Source: Flavobacterium sp. UBA6721
GTDB lineage: Bacteria; Bacteroidota; Bacteroidia; Flavobacteriales; Flavobacteriaceae
Reading direction: 5' to 3'
DNA length: 54,054 nt
NCBI GenBank assembly: GCA_002454195.1
Contig: DKIJ01000025.1
Span: forward strand, 1-54,054
Shown: positions 36,929 to 45,309 of the stretch, piece by piece
Position numbering within the stretch: position 1 is the first letter of the stretch
Layout: every line of letters starts with the position of its first letter
Position numbers and translations under genes: made by a program
The notes under the pieces: generated by a model
What the model was told of the DNA's origin: nothing
What the model saw: the letters and a program-made list of their open reading frames with translations, nothing else
Database searches by the model: none

Positions 36929-37372
36929 ATGATGAAAAATGTTTTAATAGTACTTTTTGTGTGTTTGTCTTTGGTTTCATGCCAACAAAAAATTACTCCT
37001 GCTGATATTGAAAAGCTGAACGGTTATTGGGAAATAGAGAAAGTTTCTTTTGAAGAGGGGGATGATAAGGAATACAAAATGAATGAGAATTTTGATTATT
37101 TCAAAATTACCGATAATAAAGGTATTCGTAGAAAAGTAAGACCACAGTTTAATGGTACTTTTTTATTTAATGAAGATTTTGAAAATGTAAAAGTACGTTT
37201 TGAAAACGAACATGTTTATTTAGACTATTCTACCGCTTATGCTAATTGGACAGAAGAATTAGTGGAGATTTCAGATGAAAATATGGTGATAAAAAACGAT
37301 CAAAATAAGGAATACGAATATAAAAAAGCAGGACCAATTAATTTATTAGGAGATGGCAAAGAGACTAAATAA
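36929..37372 (+). CDS. Small lipoprotein of unknown function
   Basis: This protein of about 147 residues has a lipoprotein signal (MMKNVLIVLFVCLSLVSC). A lipocalin-like beta-rich domain with LNGYWEIEKVSFEEGDD, NGTFLFNEDFENVKVRF and WTEELVEI follows. The LxGxWE pattern resembles small lipocalin-type envelope proteins, but no ligand is indicated. The ATG at 36929 (or the next one at 36932) is chosen; the open frame extends upstream through the structured RNA element. Its last 20 bases overlap the start of the DUF721 gene, so the two are translationally coupled. Confidence 0.75.
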   Translation: MMKNVLIVLFVCLSLVSCQQKITPADIEKLNGYWEIEKVSFEEGDDKEYKMNENFDYFKITDNKGIRRKVRPQFNGTFLFNEDFENVKVRFENEHVYLDYSTAYANWTEELVEISDENMVIKNDQNKEYEYKKAGPINLLGDGKETK

Positions 37373-37649
37373 TGAAAGTTCCGTAGCTGATGTGTTACAG
37401 CATATTATTCAAGCAAATAAATTGCAAGCAGGAATGGACGGAATTAATGTAAAAGAGGCTTGGCAAAATCTAATGGGAAATGGTGTAAACAGTTACACCC
37501 GAAATGTAGTTCTGAAAGGAAATACCTTGTATGTTGAGTTAACTTCATCGGTTTTACGAGAAGAATTAAGCCATGGAAAATCAAAAATTATCAAGATGAT
37601 TAACGAAGAATTACGTCGTGATGTTGTGAAAGAGGTGGTTTTGAGATGA
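37353..37649 (+). CDS. DUF721 (DciA-like) protein
   Basis: This 98-residue DUF721 protein starts MAKRLNNESSVADVLQHII and contains VKEAWQNLMGNGVNSYTRNV and LYVELTSSVLREELSHGKSK. DUF721 includes DciA, which loads the replicative helicase in bacteria lacking DnaC. The short Bacteroidota form has only the KH-like domain and may act in the same way. It overlaps the upstream lipoprotein gene by 20 bp and is followed by a 7-bp repeat tract. Confidence 0.83.
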   Translation: MAKRLNNESSVADVLQHIIQANKLQAGMDGINVKEAWQNLMGNGVNSYTRNVVLKGNTLYVELTSSVLREELSHGKSKIIKMINEELRRDVVKEVVLR

Positions 37650-37660
37650 CTTTTTAAGTT

Positions 37661-37716
37661 AGAAGGCAGAATTTAGAAGGCAGAAGGCAGAAAGCAGATG
37701 GAAGAAGAGAGAATAT
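37661..37716 (+). repeat. 7-bp-period repeat tract, eight units
   Basis: The units AGAAGGC, AGAATTT, AGAAGGC, AGAAGGC, AGAAAGC, AGATGGA, AGAAGAG and AGAATAT run without interruption. AGA opens every unit. It lies between the DUF721 stop and the terminator. Confidence 0.9.
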
Positions 37717-37723
37717 TGTAGAT

Positions 37724-37759
37724 AAAAAAAGGGATTTTCGTTATGAAAATCCCTTTTTA
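37724..37759. terminator. Bidirectional terminator
   Basis: The stem AAAAAGGGATTTTC/GAAAATCCCTTTTT lies between the DUF721 gene and ndk, with A and T flanks for both directions. Confidence 0.85.
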
Positions 37760-37775
37760 ATTTTATAATCAGAGT

Positions 37776-37810
37776 TCTAAAATCTAATTTCTGAAATCTG
37801 AAATCTAGAA
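37776..37810 (+). repeat. 7-bp-period repeat tract, five units
   Basis: The units TCTAAAA, TCTAATT, TCTGAAA, TCTGAAA and TCTAGAA run without interruption; the last one contains the ndk stop codon. On the other strand each unit carries AGA in phase, so it forms a loose inverted pair with the tract at 37661-37716 around the terminator. Confidence 0.85.
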
Positions 37811-38224
37811 TTGCTCTCTTCCTGAAAAATGGAAAGCTCCTTCGATAGCCGCATTCTCATCGCTGTCAGAACCATGTACCGCGTTTTGACTCATAGATGT
37901 AGCATAAAGTTTTCTGATAGTTCCTTCAGCTGCTTCGGCTGGGTTTGTACTACCAATAAGCGTTCTGAAATCGGCAACTGCATTTTCTTTTTCTAAAATA
38001 GCAGCTACAATTGGTCCACTAGACATAAAATCAACTAATTCTCCATAGAAAGGTCTTTCACTGTGTACGGCATAAAATGTTTGTGCATCAGCAACAGTAA
38101 GTTGGGTTAGTTTTAAAGAAACGATTTTAAAACCAGCATTAGTAATCATGGCAAGGATGTTTCCAATGTGTCCGTTAGCGACAGCATCAGGTTTAATCAT
38201 GGTGAAAGTTCTGTTAGTTGTCAT
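37805..38224 (-). CDS. ndk: Nucleoside-diphosphate kinase
   Basis: This 139-residue enzyme transfers the gamma-phosphate between nucleoside triphosphates and diphosphates. Family motifs are [16 protein letters not shown], the [13 protein letters not shown] segment, and the active-site histidine in [15 protein letters not shown] chose the ATG at 38224, which gives [22 protein letters not shown] box at 38249-38256 puts the start of transcription below the alternative upstream start at 38251. The gene's last bases overlap a 7-bp repeat tract. Confidence 0.95.
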   Translation of the reverse strand: MTTNRTFTMIKPDAVANGHIGNILAMITNAGFKIVSLKLTQLTVADAQTFYAVHSERPFYGELVDFMSSGPIVAAILEKENAVADFRTLIGSTNPAEAAEGTIRKLYATSMSQNAVHGSDSDENAAIEGAFHFSGREQF

Positions 38225-38248
38225 ATCTGTTTTGATTATTTTTTTTGA

Positions 38249-38256
38249 CAAAAATA
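38249..38256 (-). promoter_or_regulatory. Candidate -7 box for ndk
   Basis: The minus strand reads TATTTTTG (TAnnTTTG), 25 nt above the ATG at 38224. Confidence 0.45.
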
Positions 38257-38324
38257 AGTTTTTTAATCTAAAAATTATTAATATGACAAAATATAATAAT
38301 TTTAAAATACTTTATTGTGTTAAT

Positions 38325-39914
38325 TTATAATTTTATGTTGTTGAAGTATTGCTCAAGTGGTTTTAAATTTTCCATTAACATAGGAATGAGTTCGTCCCCA
38401 CATTCAAGATAAAATTCCGAGAAATTAGCTTGTCGTTCCTGTAGACCATGATTAGGAAATAATTCGTTTTGTAATTCGATTATTCGATCTAAAGTATCTT
38501 TAAGTTTTATTTTTTGAGCTTTAAGCAAGCGTTTTTCAAGATTTTCAAGTCCTTTTAATTGTTTTATTTCTTGCGCTTTGACAGCACCTGAAAATGAAGT
38601 ATCCGTTTTGGTGGTCATATCGTGAAGAATGGCAAATTGCGCTTGTAATTGCTTTTTAAGCATCGATAAGTCGATATCTATTTCGGATAATATTTTTGTT
38701 TTCTTATTGATTAAATCTTTTTGTTTTAAGAATAAGTCACTCCATTTTAAATCTAATTTGTCCATTTTTTTGATTTGTTTTTCAGTTGCAAGCAAAACTG
38801 AATTGCGTACCAATAACATTGGAAAAGTGACATTCACGGCATCAAAAAAAGATTTTAGTTCCAACCAATAGGCTATTTCACCACCTCCACCAATATAACA
38901 AAGATTAGGTAGAATTACTTCCTGATATAAAGGACGCATAATAACATTCGGACTGAATTTTTCAGGGTGAATTTCCAGTAAATGGAGGATTTCTTCCTCT
39001 GTGAATTCTATTTTGGTGTTATTAACTCGGAATGTATTGTTTTCGAGGATAATACGCTCACGTAATTTATTTTCGATGTAAAATAAATTGATTTCACGTG
39101 GGTTAACCTGAATGGTATACTCTTTTAGTTTTTCGTTTGTTTCGATTACTTTTTTATAGGCTATTTGATGTAATAATTCCTCTTTTATATAGGGAATAAA
39201 ATTTTGCTTCAATTGAGCATCATCAGCATCAATAATGACTAAACCATGCGAACCAAATAAATGATTAGCCAAATAACGAGTAGCATCAGACAGATTTTTA
39301 TGTTGGAGGTAGGACGCTGTAAAGAGTTTTTTTAGGGATTCGGCATTTGAACTATGACCAAGTTCTTGTTCGAAAATTTCAAAAAAATCATCTAAACCAT
39401 CAGTAGATAATCTTCCTACGGGACCTGAGCTAGCTGCATTCCATCTAAATTTTTTCCCTTTGAAATTAAAATAATTGATTTCTTCAAGGTCATGGTCTTC
39501 AGTGGCCATCCAGTAGATAGGTACAAAATTATATTCTGGATATTTTACTTTCAATTCAGATGTTAAATTGATTGTTGAAATGATTTTATACAAAAAATAA
39601 AGTGGTCCCGAGAATAAATTTAATTGATGTCCTGTGGTAACTGTATAGGTATTGTTAACCTTTAAAGCCTCAATATTTTGATGCGTTATAGGAGAAATGT
39701 CTATGCCTGCATATTGTTTTTGTAGAGCACTAACAAGGTTAGCTCTATTGTTATGATTAAAATTGGATTGTTTTTCGGCTATTTGAGATTCAAAATTCTC
39801 GAGTTTAGGAAATCGATTATATAAAGATTGCAGTTTAGGATTTTGGTCTAAATAATCATTCATCAAAGGAGTGAAATATCCTGATTTTTGATAGCTGATA
39901 CAGTCGTTGGGCAT
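38325..39914 (-). CDS. bshC: Bacillithiol biosynthesis cysteine-adding enzyme BshC
   Basis: BshC completes bacillithiol synthesis by adding cysteine to glucosaminyl-malate. The 529-residue length fits the family. Motifs seen are VTTGHQLNLFSGPLYFLYKI, FVPIYWMATEDHDLEEINYF, NVIMRPLYQEVILPNLCYIG and a following GGGEIAYWLELK. A coiled coil of charged residues (~410-490) precedes the C-terminus, as in the dimeric B. subtilis enzyme. The ATG at 39914 (MPNDCISYQKSG) is preferred over an upstream in-frame start. Bacillithiol is the thiol buffer of many flavobacteria and fits with OxyR/KatG here. BshA and BshB are not in the window. Confidence 0.93.
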   Translation of the reverse strand: MPNDCISYQKSGYFTPLMNDYLDQNPKLQSLYNRFPKLENFESQIAEKQSNFNHNNRANLVSALQKQYAGIDISPITHQNIEALKVNNTYTVTTGHQLNLFSGPLYFLYKIISTINLTSELKVKYPEYNFVPIYWMATEDHDLEEINYFNFKGKKFRWNAASSGPVGRLSTDGLDDFFEIFEQELGHSSNAESLKKLFTASYLQHKNLSDATRYLANHLFGSHGLVIIDADDAQLKQNFIPYIKEELLHQIAYKKVIETNEKLKEYTIQVNPREINLFYIENKLRERIILENNTFRVNNTKIEFTEEEILHLLEIHPEKFSPNVIMRPLYQEVILPNLCYIGGGGEIAYWLELKSFFDAVNVTFPMLLVRNSVLLATEKQIKKMDKLDLKWSDLFLKQKDLINKKTKILSEIDIDLSMLKKQLQAQFAILHDMTTKTDTSFSGAVKAQEIKQLKGLENLEKRLLKAQKIKLKDTLDRIIELQNELFPNHGLQERQANFSEFYLECGDELIPMLMENLKPLEQYFNNIKL

Positions 39915-39974
39915 GTTTGAAATTGTTTTGAGTAAAATTACCAAAAAATAATGGAACTAAATATTTGTTGCTTT

Positions 39975-39982
39975 CAAAAATA
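39975..39982 (-). promoter_or_regulatory. Candidate -7 box for bshC
   Basis: The minus strand reads TATTTTTG (TAnnTTTG), about 60 nt above the ATG and within the divergent region shared with the MFS gene. Confidence 0.45.
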
Positions 39983-40020
39983 AGGAAGACTTTTGCTAGA
40001 TTTTAAATTCAAATTTTTTT

Positions 40021-41301
40021 ATGATGAATACTGAAAAAACAAAAATAAATTCCTTAAAACATGTGCTTTTTGGTAGTTTAATTGGGACTACGATAGAGTT
40101 TTTCGATTTTTATATTTATGCTAATGCGGCTGTGTTAGTTTTTCCACAATTGTTTTTTCCTGGAAAGGATAGTACCATTTCTACTTTGGAATCTTTGGCT
40201 ACTTTTTCTATTGCTTTTTTAGCTAGGCCGCTAGGTTCGGCTGTTTTTGGTCATTATGGGGACAAAATAGGTAGAAAGGTAACCTTGGTTGTTGCTTTGT
40301 TAACCATGGGTATTTCTACAGTGAGTATTGGATTTTTACCTAGTTATGCCAGTATTGGTGTTTTGGCGCCTATTTTACTAATGCTTTGTCGTTTTGGTCA
40401 GGGTGTTGGATTAGGAGGCGAATGGGGTGGAGCTGTTTTATTGGCTATCGAAAATGCTCCACCGCATAAACGTGCCTGGTACGGAATGTTTCCACAGCTT
40501 GGCGCACCAATTGGTTTGTTGCTTTCCGGAGGTACTTTTTTAATTTTAACAGATAGAATGAGTTCGGAAGCTTTTATGGATTACGGATGGAGAATTCCTT
40601 TTTTAGCTAGTTCGCTTTTAGTGTTGGTAGGTTTTTATATTCGATTAAAAATTACTGAGACTCCTGCTTTTGAGAATTCAAAAGAAGAACAAAAAGAAGT
40701 AAAAGTGCCTTTTGTAACGGTTTTTAAATTGTATAAGAATCAATTAATTTTTGGAACGTTGGCAGCAGTAACCACTTTTTTGGTGTTTTATTTGATGACC
40801 GTTTTTATGTTGAATTGGAATACTAAAAATTTAGGATTTACGAATAGAGATGCGCTTTTGATTCAATTGTTTTCAGTGTTGTTTTTTGCCCTATTTATTC
40901 CAATATCCGCTTTAGCAGCTGATAAAATTGGTCGCAGAAAAATGTTGATTTATACAACAATTGCTATTGCTATTTTTGGGTTTTTCTTTTCATTGTTTTT
41001 AACAAGCAATAATATTGTTTTAGTGACCTTATTTGTTTGTTTAGGAATGTCATTGATGGGATTCATTTATGGGCCGGTTGGTACTTTTTTATCTGAATTA
41101 TTCCCAACGACCGTTCGTTATACAGGAGCTTCATTGACTTTTAACTTAGCAGGAATTCTGGGAGCTGCATTTGCTCCGATGGTGGCTATCCAATTGGCAG
41201 ATAAATTCGGTATTGCTTCAGTAGGGATGTATCTTACCGTTGCGGCTTGTATTTCTTTGATTTCTTTATTGGTAATTAGTAAAGAAGAGCATAAGTTTTA
41301 G
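40021..41301 (+). CDS. MFS transporter, metabolite:H+ symporter type
   Basis: This 426-residue inner-membrane carrier has twelve predicted spans. The MHS-family signatures are IGTTIEFFDFYIYANAA in helix 1, the loop 2-3 motif GHYGDKIGRKVTL, and GQGVGLGGEWGGAVLLAIE in helix 4. A second GRRK-type loop (DKIGRRKML) separates helices 8 and 9. Relatives carry osmolytes, dicarboxylates or aromatic acids with protons (ProP, KgtP, ShiA), and the substrate cannot be told from sequence. The gene is divergent from bshC and ends at a terminator. Confidence 0.9.
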   Translation: MMNTEKTKINSLKHVLFGSLIGTTIEFFDFYIYANAAVLVFPQLFFPGKDSTISTLESLATFSIAFLARPLGSAVFGHYGDKIGRKVTLVVALLTMGISTVSIGFLPSYASIGVLAPILLMLCRFGQGVGLGGEWGGAVLLAIENAPPHKRAWYGMFPQLGAPIGLLLSGGTFLILTDRMSSEAFMDYGWRIPFLASSLLVLVGFYIRLKITETPAFENSKEEQKEVKVPFVTVFKLYKNQLIFGTLAAVTTFLVFYLMTVFMLNWNTKNLGFTNRDALLIQLFSVLFFALFIPISALAADKIGRRKMLIYTTIAIAIFGFFFSLFLTSNNIVLVTLFVCLGMSLMGFIYGPVGTFLSELFPTTVRYTGASLTFNLAGILGAAFAPMVAIQLADKFGIASVGMYLTVAACISLISLLVISKEEHKF

Positions 41302-41326
41302 ATTAAAAGTTTTGTTTGAAAATTAT

Positions 41327-41354
41327 AATAGGGGATTTTTATCCCCTATTTTTG
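41327..41354 (+). terminator. Terminator of the MFS gene
   Basis: The stem AATAGGGGA/TCCCCTATT (41327-41335 with 41342-41350) is followed by T residues, 20 bp before the next gene starts. Confidence 0.78.
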
Positions 41355-41373
41355 TGCTATATTTTGTTCGAAA

Positions 41374-43554
41374 ATGAAACTCTTCCTCATCACACCTCCT
41401 TTTACCCAACTGAATACTCCGTATCCGGCAACGGCTTATATTAAAGGTTTTTTGAATACTAAGAATATTGAATCGGTTCAGGCGGATTTAGGGATTGAGG
41501 TGATTTTGAAGATTTTTTCGAAAGAAGGACTTCAGGATTTGTTTAAATCTATCAACCATCAACCATCAACAGACAACTCTAAGAGAATTATTGCCTTGCA
41601 AGACGAATACATCAAAACGATTGATTCGGTAATCTCTTTTTTGCAGGGAAAAAATCCAACCTTGGCTTTGCAAATTTGCCAGGAAAGTTATTTGCCTGAA
41701 GCTTCTCGTTTTGCACAATTAGAAGAATTGGATTGGGCTTTTGGTACGATGGGAACTCAGGATAAGGCAAAACATTTGGCTACTTTGTATTTGGAAGATA
41801 TCTCCGATTTTATTGTCGAATGTGTCGATGCCAATTTTGGTTTCAGTCGGTATGCAGAGCGTTTGGGGCGAAGTGCGAATTCTTTTGACGAATTGTATGA
41901 AGCTTTACAACAGGAACAAACCTATATAGATAATATACTTATTTCAATTCTGAAAGAACGAATTGAAAACATTCAACCCACATTATTTTTGATTTCGGTT
42001 CCTTTTCCGGGGAATTTATATTCGGCTTTTCGTTCGGCGCAATGGGTGAAAAAAAATTATCCAAACATCAAAATTTCGATGGGAGGCGGTTTTCCCAATA
42101 CCGAATTGCGGTCGCTTTCGGATGCACGTGTTTTTGAGTTCTTCGATTATATTACTTTGGACGATGGTGAAGCTCCAATTGAAGAGTTAATTTTTAATTT
42201 AGAAAATCCAAATTCCAATTCTTATAAAAGAACATTTTTTTTAGAAGAGTGGAAAGTTGTTTATAAAAACAATTCCACAAAACCAGATTATAAGCAATCC
42301 CAGGTTGGTACGCCTGATTATTCTGATTTATTATTAGACAAATACATTTCAGTGATCGAAATAGTGAATCCCATGCATCGTATGTGGAGTGATGGTCGGT
42401 GGAATAAATTAACAATGGCTCATGGTTGTTATTGGGGTAAGTGTACTTTTTGTGATATTTCATTAGACTATATTAAGGTATATGAACCTGTTGCTGCTAG
42501 TTTGTTATGTGATCGAATGGAAGAAATGATGGCGCAAACCGGAGAAAATGGTTTTCATTTTGTGGATGAGGCTGCTCCTCCGGCTTTAATGAGAGCGCTA
42601 GCTTTAGAAATTCTTAGACGAAAATTATCAGTAACCTGGTGGACGAACATTCGTTTTGAGAAAAGTTTTACTAGAGATTTAACCTTATTATTAAAAGCTT
42701 CTGGTTGTATAGCAGTTTCTGGCGGTTTAGAAGTGGCATCGGATAGATTATTAAAATTAATTGACAAAGGGGTTACGGTTGAACAGGTGGCTAAGGTAAC
42801 CCGAAATTTTACGGAAGCAGGAATCATGGTTCATGCCTATTTGATGTATGGTTATCCTACTCAAACCGTACAGGAAACAATTGATAGTCTTGAAATGGTG
42901 CGTCAATTGTTTGATGCGGGTATTTTGCAATCGGGATTTTGGCATCAGTTTGCTATGACGGCTCATAGTCCTGTAGGATTGTATCCGGAAAAATTTGGTG
43001 TGATTAAAAATAGTGAAGAAATTGGAACTTTTGCCAATAATGATATCAATTACAAAGATTCGACAGGCATCAATCATGATAAGTTTAGCTATGGTTTGAA
43101 AAAATCACTCTTTAATTATATGCACGGAATTTGTTTTGATTATGATTTGCAAGAATGGTTTGATTTTAAAATACCTAAAACAAAGATTCATCCTGATTTT
43201 ATTTTTGATGCACTTCAAGATGAAAATCAATTTAGCACAAAACCAGCAGCGAAGATTGTTTGGTTAGGAGGGAAGCCTACGGTAGATAGTATCGTTAAAA
43301 CTAAAAAAGGAAAGTCATGGGAGTTAATAGTAATGACTTTCCATGATAAAAAAGAAAGTTTTACAATTCAAACTAATAAAGCCGAAGGAGAGTGGTTAGT
43401 ACAAATACTAGAAAAGATACAGTTAGGAAATACTAAAATCTACACTTTCCAAGAATTAAAAAATGATTTTGAGGTAAACTTAGTTGATTTTGAATTGTTC
43501 TGGTATTCAAAACCTATTAGTGTACTCAGAGAATATGGGCTTTTGGTTTTATAG
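41374..43554 (+). CDS. B12-binding-type radical SAM protein
   Basis: This 726-residue radical SAM enzyme has an N-terminal cobalamin-binding-like region (LITPPFTQLNTPYPATAYIK, then a Rossmann-like part with ISMGGGFPNTEL and YITLDDGEAP). The Fe-S cluster motif is HGCYWGKCTFCD with C352, C357 and C360, a Cx4Cx2C spacing. The SAM-binding region continues with VTWWTNIRFEKSF, SGGLEVASDRLL and LMYGYPTQTVQET. The C-terminal 180 residues are unassigned. The reaction is unknown. The codons at 41551-41578 are a run of 7-bp repeats giving the low-complexity stretch SINHQPSTDNS, which looks like an inserted segment in the N-terminal half. Confidence 0.83.
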   Translation: MKLFLITPPFTQLNTPYPATAYIKGFLNTKNIESVQADLGIEVILKIFSKEGLQDLFKSINHQPSTDNSKRIIALQDEYIKTIDSVISFLQGKNPTLALQICQESYLPEASRFAQLEELDWAFGTMGTQDKAKHLATLYLEDISDFIVECVDANFGFSRYAERLGRSANSFDELYEALQQEQTYIDNILISILKERIENIQPTLFLISVPFPGNLYSAFRSAQWVKKNYPNIKISMGGGFPNTELRSLSDARVFEFFDYITLDDGEAPIEELIFNLENPNSNSYKRTFFLEEWKVVYKNNSTKPDYKQSQVGTPDYSDLLLDKYISVIEIVNPMHRMWSDGRWNKLTMAHGCYWGKCTFCDISLDYIKVYEPVAASLLCDRMEEMMAQTGENGFHFVDEAAPPALMRALALEILRRKLSVTWWTNIRFEKSFTRDLTLLLKASGCIAVSGGLEVASDRLLKLIDKGVTVEQVAKVTRNFTEAGIMVHAYLMYGYPTQTVQETIDSLEMVRQLFDAGILQSGFWHQFAMTAHSPVGLYPEKFGVIKNSEEIGTFANNDINYKDSTGINHDKFSYGLKKSLFNYMHGICFDYDLQEWFDFKIPKTKIHPDFIFDALQDENQFSTKPAAKIVWLGGKPTVDSIVKTKKGKSWELIVMTFHDKKESFTIQTNKAEGEWLVQILEKIQLGNTKIYTFQELKNDFEVNLVDFELFWYSKPISVLREYGLLVL
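41551..41578 (+). repeat. 7-bp repeat tract inside the radical SAM gene
   Basis: The units ATCAACC, ATCAACC, ATCAACA and GACAACT are tandem and in register. The reading frame stays open and the tract encodes polar residues. Confidence 0.85.
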
Positions 43555-43617
43555 CTTCTTGAATCGTTGTATTCTATAGCTATTCAATAATTTTTTTTAT
43601 TAATCTTAATATATACG

Positions 43618-43645
43618 AGTCAACGATTATGTTGACTTTTTTTTG
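43618..43645 (+). terminator. Terminator of the radical SAM gene
   Basis: The stem AGTCAAC/GTTGACT (43618-43624 with 43631-43637) runs into eight T residues. Confidence 0.75.
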
Positions 43646-43998
43646 CATTAATCGGATCTTATTAAGAAAATCAGAGTAAAGCTTAGATTAAGCGTTTTTT
43701 TATCGATTTATCAATTAAATAAAATTTTTAATTTATATTTACCCCCTGTGTAAAATAGGGGTGTTTTGGTTTTAACTGTGTTTTTTGCGTTGTTTTAGGT
43801 GTTTTTTGATGTTGTTTTTTGTTTTTAACTCTATTTTTTAAGGGGTATTTGAGTTTTTTTCTGTATGAATAATTGTTTTTTGGGGGTTGAAAAATAAAAA
43901 AAATGTATTTTTTTTTTGATGATTCAAATTATTTGATAATTCTGCGCTAAAAATGACAGAAAGTTGTGTTTTTTCGTTTTTCTAAAACTAAAAGTTGA

Positions 43999-44006
43999 TA
44001 AATTTG
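43999..44006 (+). promoter_or_regulatory. Candidate -7 box of the porin gene
   Basis: TAAATTTG is an exact TAnnTTTG match, about 100 nt before the ATG. No well-placed TTG -33 is seen. Confidence 0.5.
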
Positions 44007-44106
44007 CTTCAACAAAGAAGTTAAAAATGTATTAAAAACTGAGAATAATGTGTTAATATCTTCTGTAATGTGAAAATAATTTAAATAACCAAAACAACTT
44101 TTAAAC

Positions 44107-45141
44107 ATGAAAAAAGTAATTTTTATTTTAGCTCTAGCCCTTACAGGAAGTGTGACATTTGCTCAAGACACACCATTAGAAATTTCAGGTTCTGCGGATG
44201 TATATTACAAATATGATTTTGCAAAAACAGGAAATATTGGAACAAGTTTTGCTTCAGATCAAAATTCACTTTCTTTAGGTATGATCGATATCGCTTTAAA
44301 GAAAAAAACAGGTAAAACTTCTTTCGTGGGTGAGGTTTCTTTTGGACCTAGAGGGCAATATCAATCGATTCCAAATTCAGATGGGACTTACGATGAATCA
44401 GGAGCTAATTCATTCCACATTCAAAATTTATATGCCACTTATGCTGCAACTGATAAATTGAGTTTTACAGCAGGATATATGGGGACATTTATTGGATATG
44501 AAGTAATTTCTCCTTTAGCTAACTTCCATTATTCAACATCTTATTTGTTTACTAATGGTCCATTCCAAAATGCAGGGGTAAAAGCTAATTATGCTATCTC
44601 TGATAAAGTAGGAATTATGGTTGGAGCATTCAATAATACGTGGAATAACTATATGGCAAATCCTGCAAAAGGTTTGAATAGCATTGGTGCTCAGTTATCT
44701 TTAACTCCAAGCGAAGGAATCTCTGCTTATTTAAATTTCATGGATGGTGCTGAAAGTGGAACTATCGTTGATTTAACAGCTACTTTTCAATTAACAGAGA
44801 AATTTAAGTTAGGATTAAATGCTGCTGATTGGACTGGTAATGGTGATGATGTTGGTTATACAGGATTCGCTTTATATCCTTCAGTAGCTGTAAATGATAA
44901 CTTTGGTTTAGGTTTACGTGCAGAGTATTTTAAAGCTAAAGAAAATAGTTCTATGTTTGGTTTATCTGCTGACAACTCTGTAACTGCTTTTACATTATCA
45001 GCTAACTATAAAGTAGGTGGATTGACTATCATCCCTGAGTTAAGATTAGATTCTGCTAAAGAAGATAACTTCTTTGATTCTGATATGGCTCCTACTAAAT
45101 CAGCTACACAAGCTACAATAGGTGTGGTTTACGGATTCTAA
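44107..45141 (+). CDS. Outer membrane beta-barrel porin
   Basis: This 344-residue protein has a signal peptide (MKKVIFILALALTGSVTFAQ). Alternating amphipathic strands follow (SADVYYKYDFAKTG, SFVGEVSFGPRGQY, FTAGYMGTFIGYEV, LGLRAEYFKAKEN), ending in an aromatic terminus (VVYGF) of the kind recognised by the BAM machinery. It resembles BBP2/OprB-like porins of Bacteroidota with about 16 strands. A long leader with a -7 box and strong terminators on both sides suggest a highly expressed single-gene unit. The solute cannot be inferred. Confidence 0.87.
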   Translation: MKKVIFILALALTGSVTFAQDTPLEISGSADVYYKYDFAKTGNIGTSFASDQNSLSLGMIDIALKKKTGKTSFVGEVSFGPRGQYQSIPNSDGTYDESGANSFHIQNLYATYAATDKLSFTAGYMGTFIGYEVISPLANFHYSTSYLFTNGPFQNAGVKANYAISDKVGIMVGAFNNTWNNYMANPAKGLNSIGAQLSLTPSEGISAYLNFMDGAESGTIVDLTATFQLTEKFKLGLNAADWTGNGDDVGYTGFALYPSVAVNDNFGLGLRAEYFKAKENSSMFGLSADNSVTAFTLSANYKVGGLTIIPELRLDSAKEDNFFDSDMAPTKSATQATIGVVYGF

Positions 45142-45180
45142 TAAATGAATCAATAACAATAAAACATAATTTTTTTTTTT

Positions 45181-45223
45181 ACTGCCAAGGTACATTTCGA
45201 ATGTGTCTTGGCAGTTTTTTTTG
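45181..45223 (+). terminator. Strong terminator of the porin gene
   Basis: The stem ACTGCCAAG/CTTGGCAGT (45181-45189 with 45207-45215) has an inner CATT-TCG-AATG hairpin and an eight-T tail. Confidence 0.92.
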
Positions 45224-45253
45224 CACTGTTTTTAACGAGAAGTTTGTAAATAA

Positions 45254-45289
45254 AAAAAGTTCTTTGTGTTTTACCTCAAAGAACTTTTT
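45254..45289. terminator. Second terminator hairpin between porin and amidase genes
   Basis: The stem AAAAAGTTCTTTG/CAAAGAACTTTTT (45254-45266 with 45277-45289) has a 10-nt loop and works in both directions; it mainly ends the minus-strand amidase transcript. Confidence 0.85.
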
Positions 45290-45309
45290 AAAATTAGTAA
45301 CCGTTTTTA

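Larger units (their letters stand above)
43555..44106. other. Long intergenic region upstream of the porin gene
   Basis: This 552-bp AT-rich region contains four things: the radical SAM terminator (43618-43645); a hairpin ACCCC/GGGGT (43741-43745 with 43757-43761); a stretch of mostly G and T on the plus strand (43755-43890) with recurring GTGTTTTTTG-like words; and a perfect -7 box at 43999-44006 followed by a leader of about 95 nt. I see no credible open frame. Confidence 0.6.
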
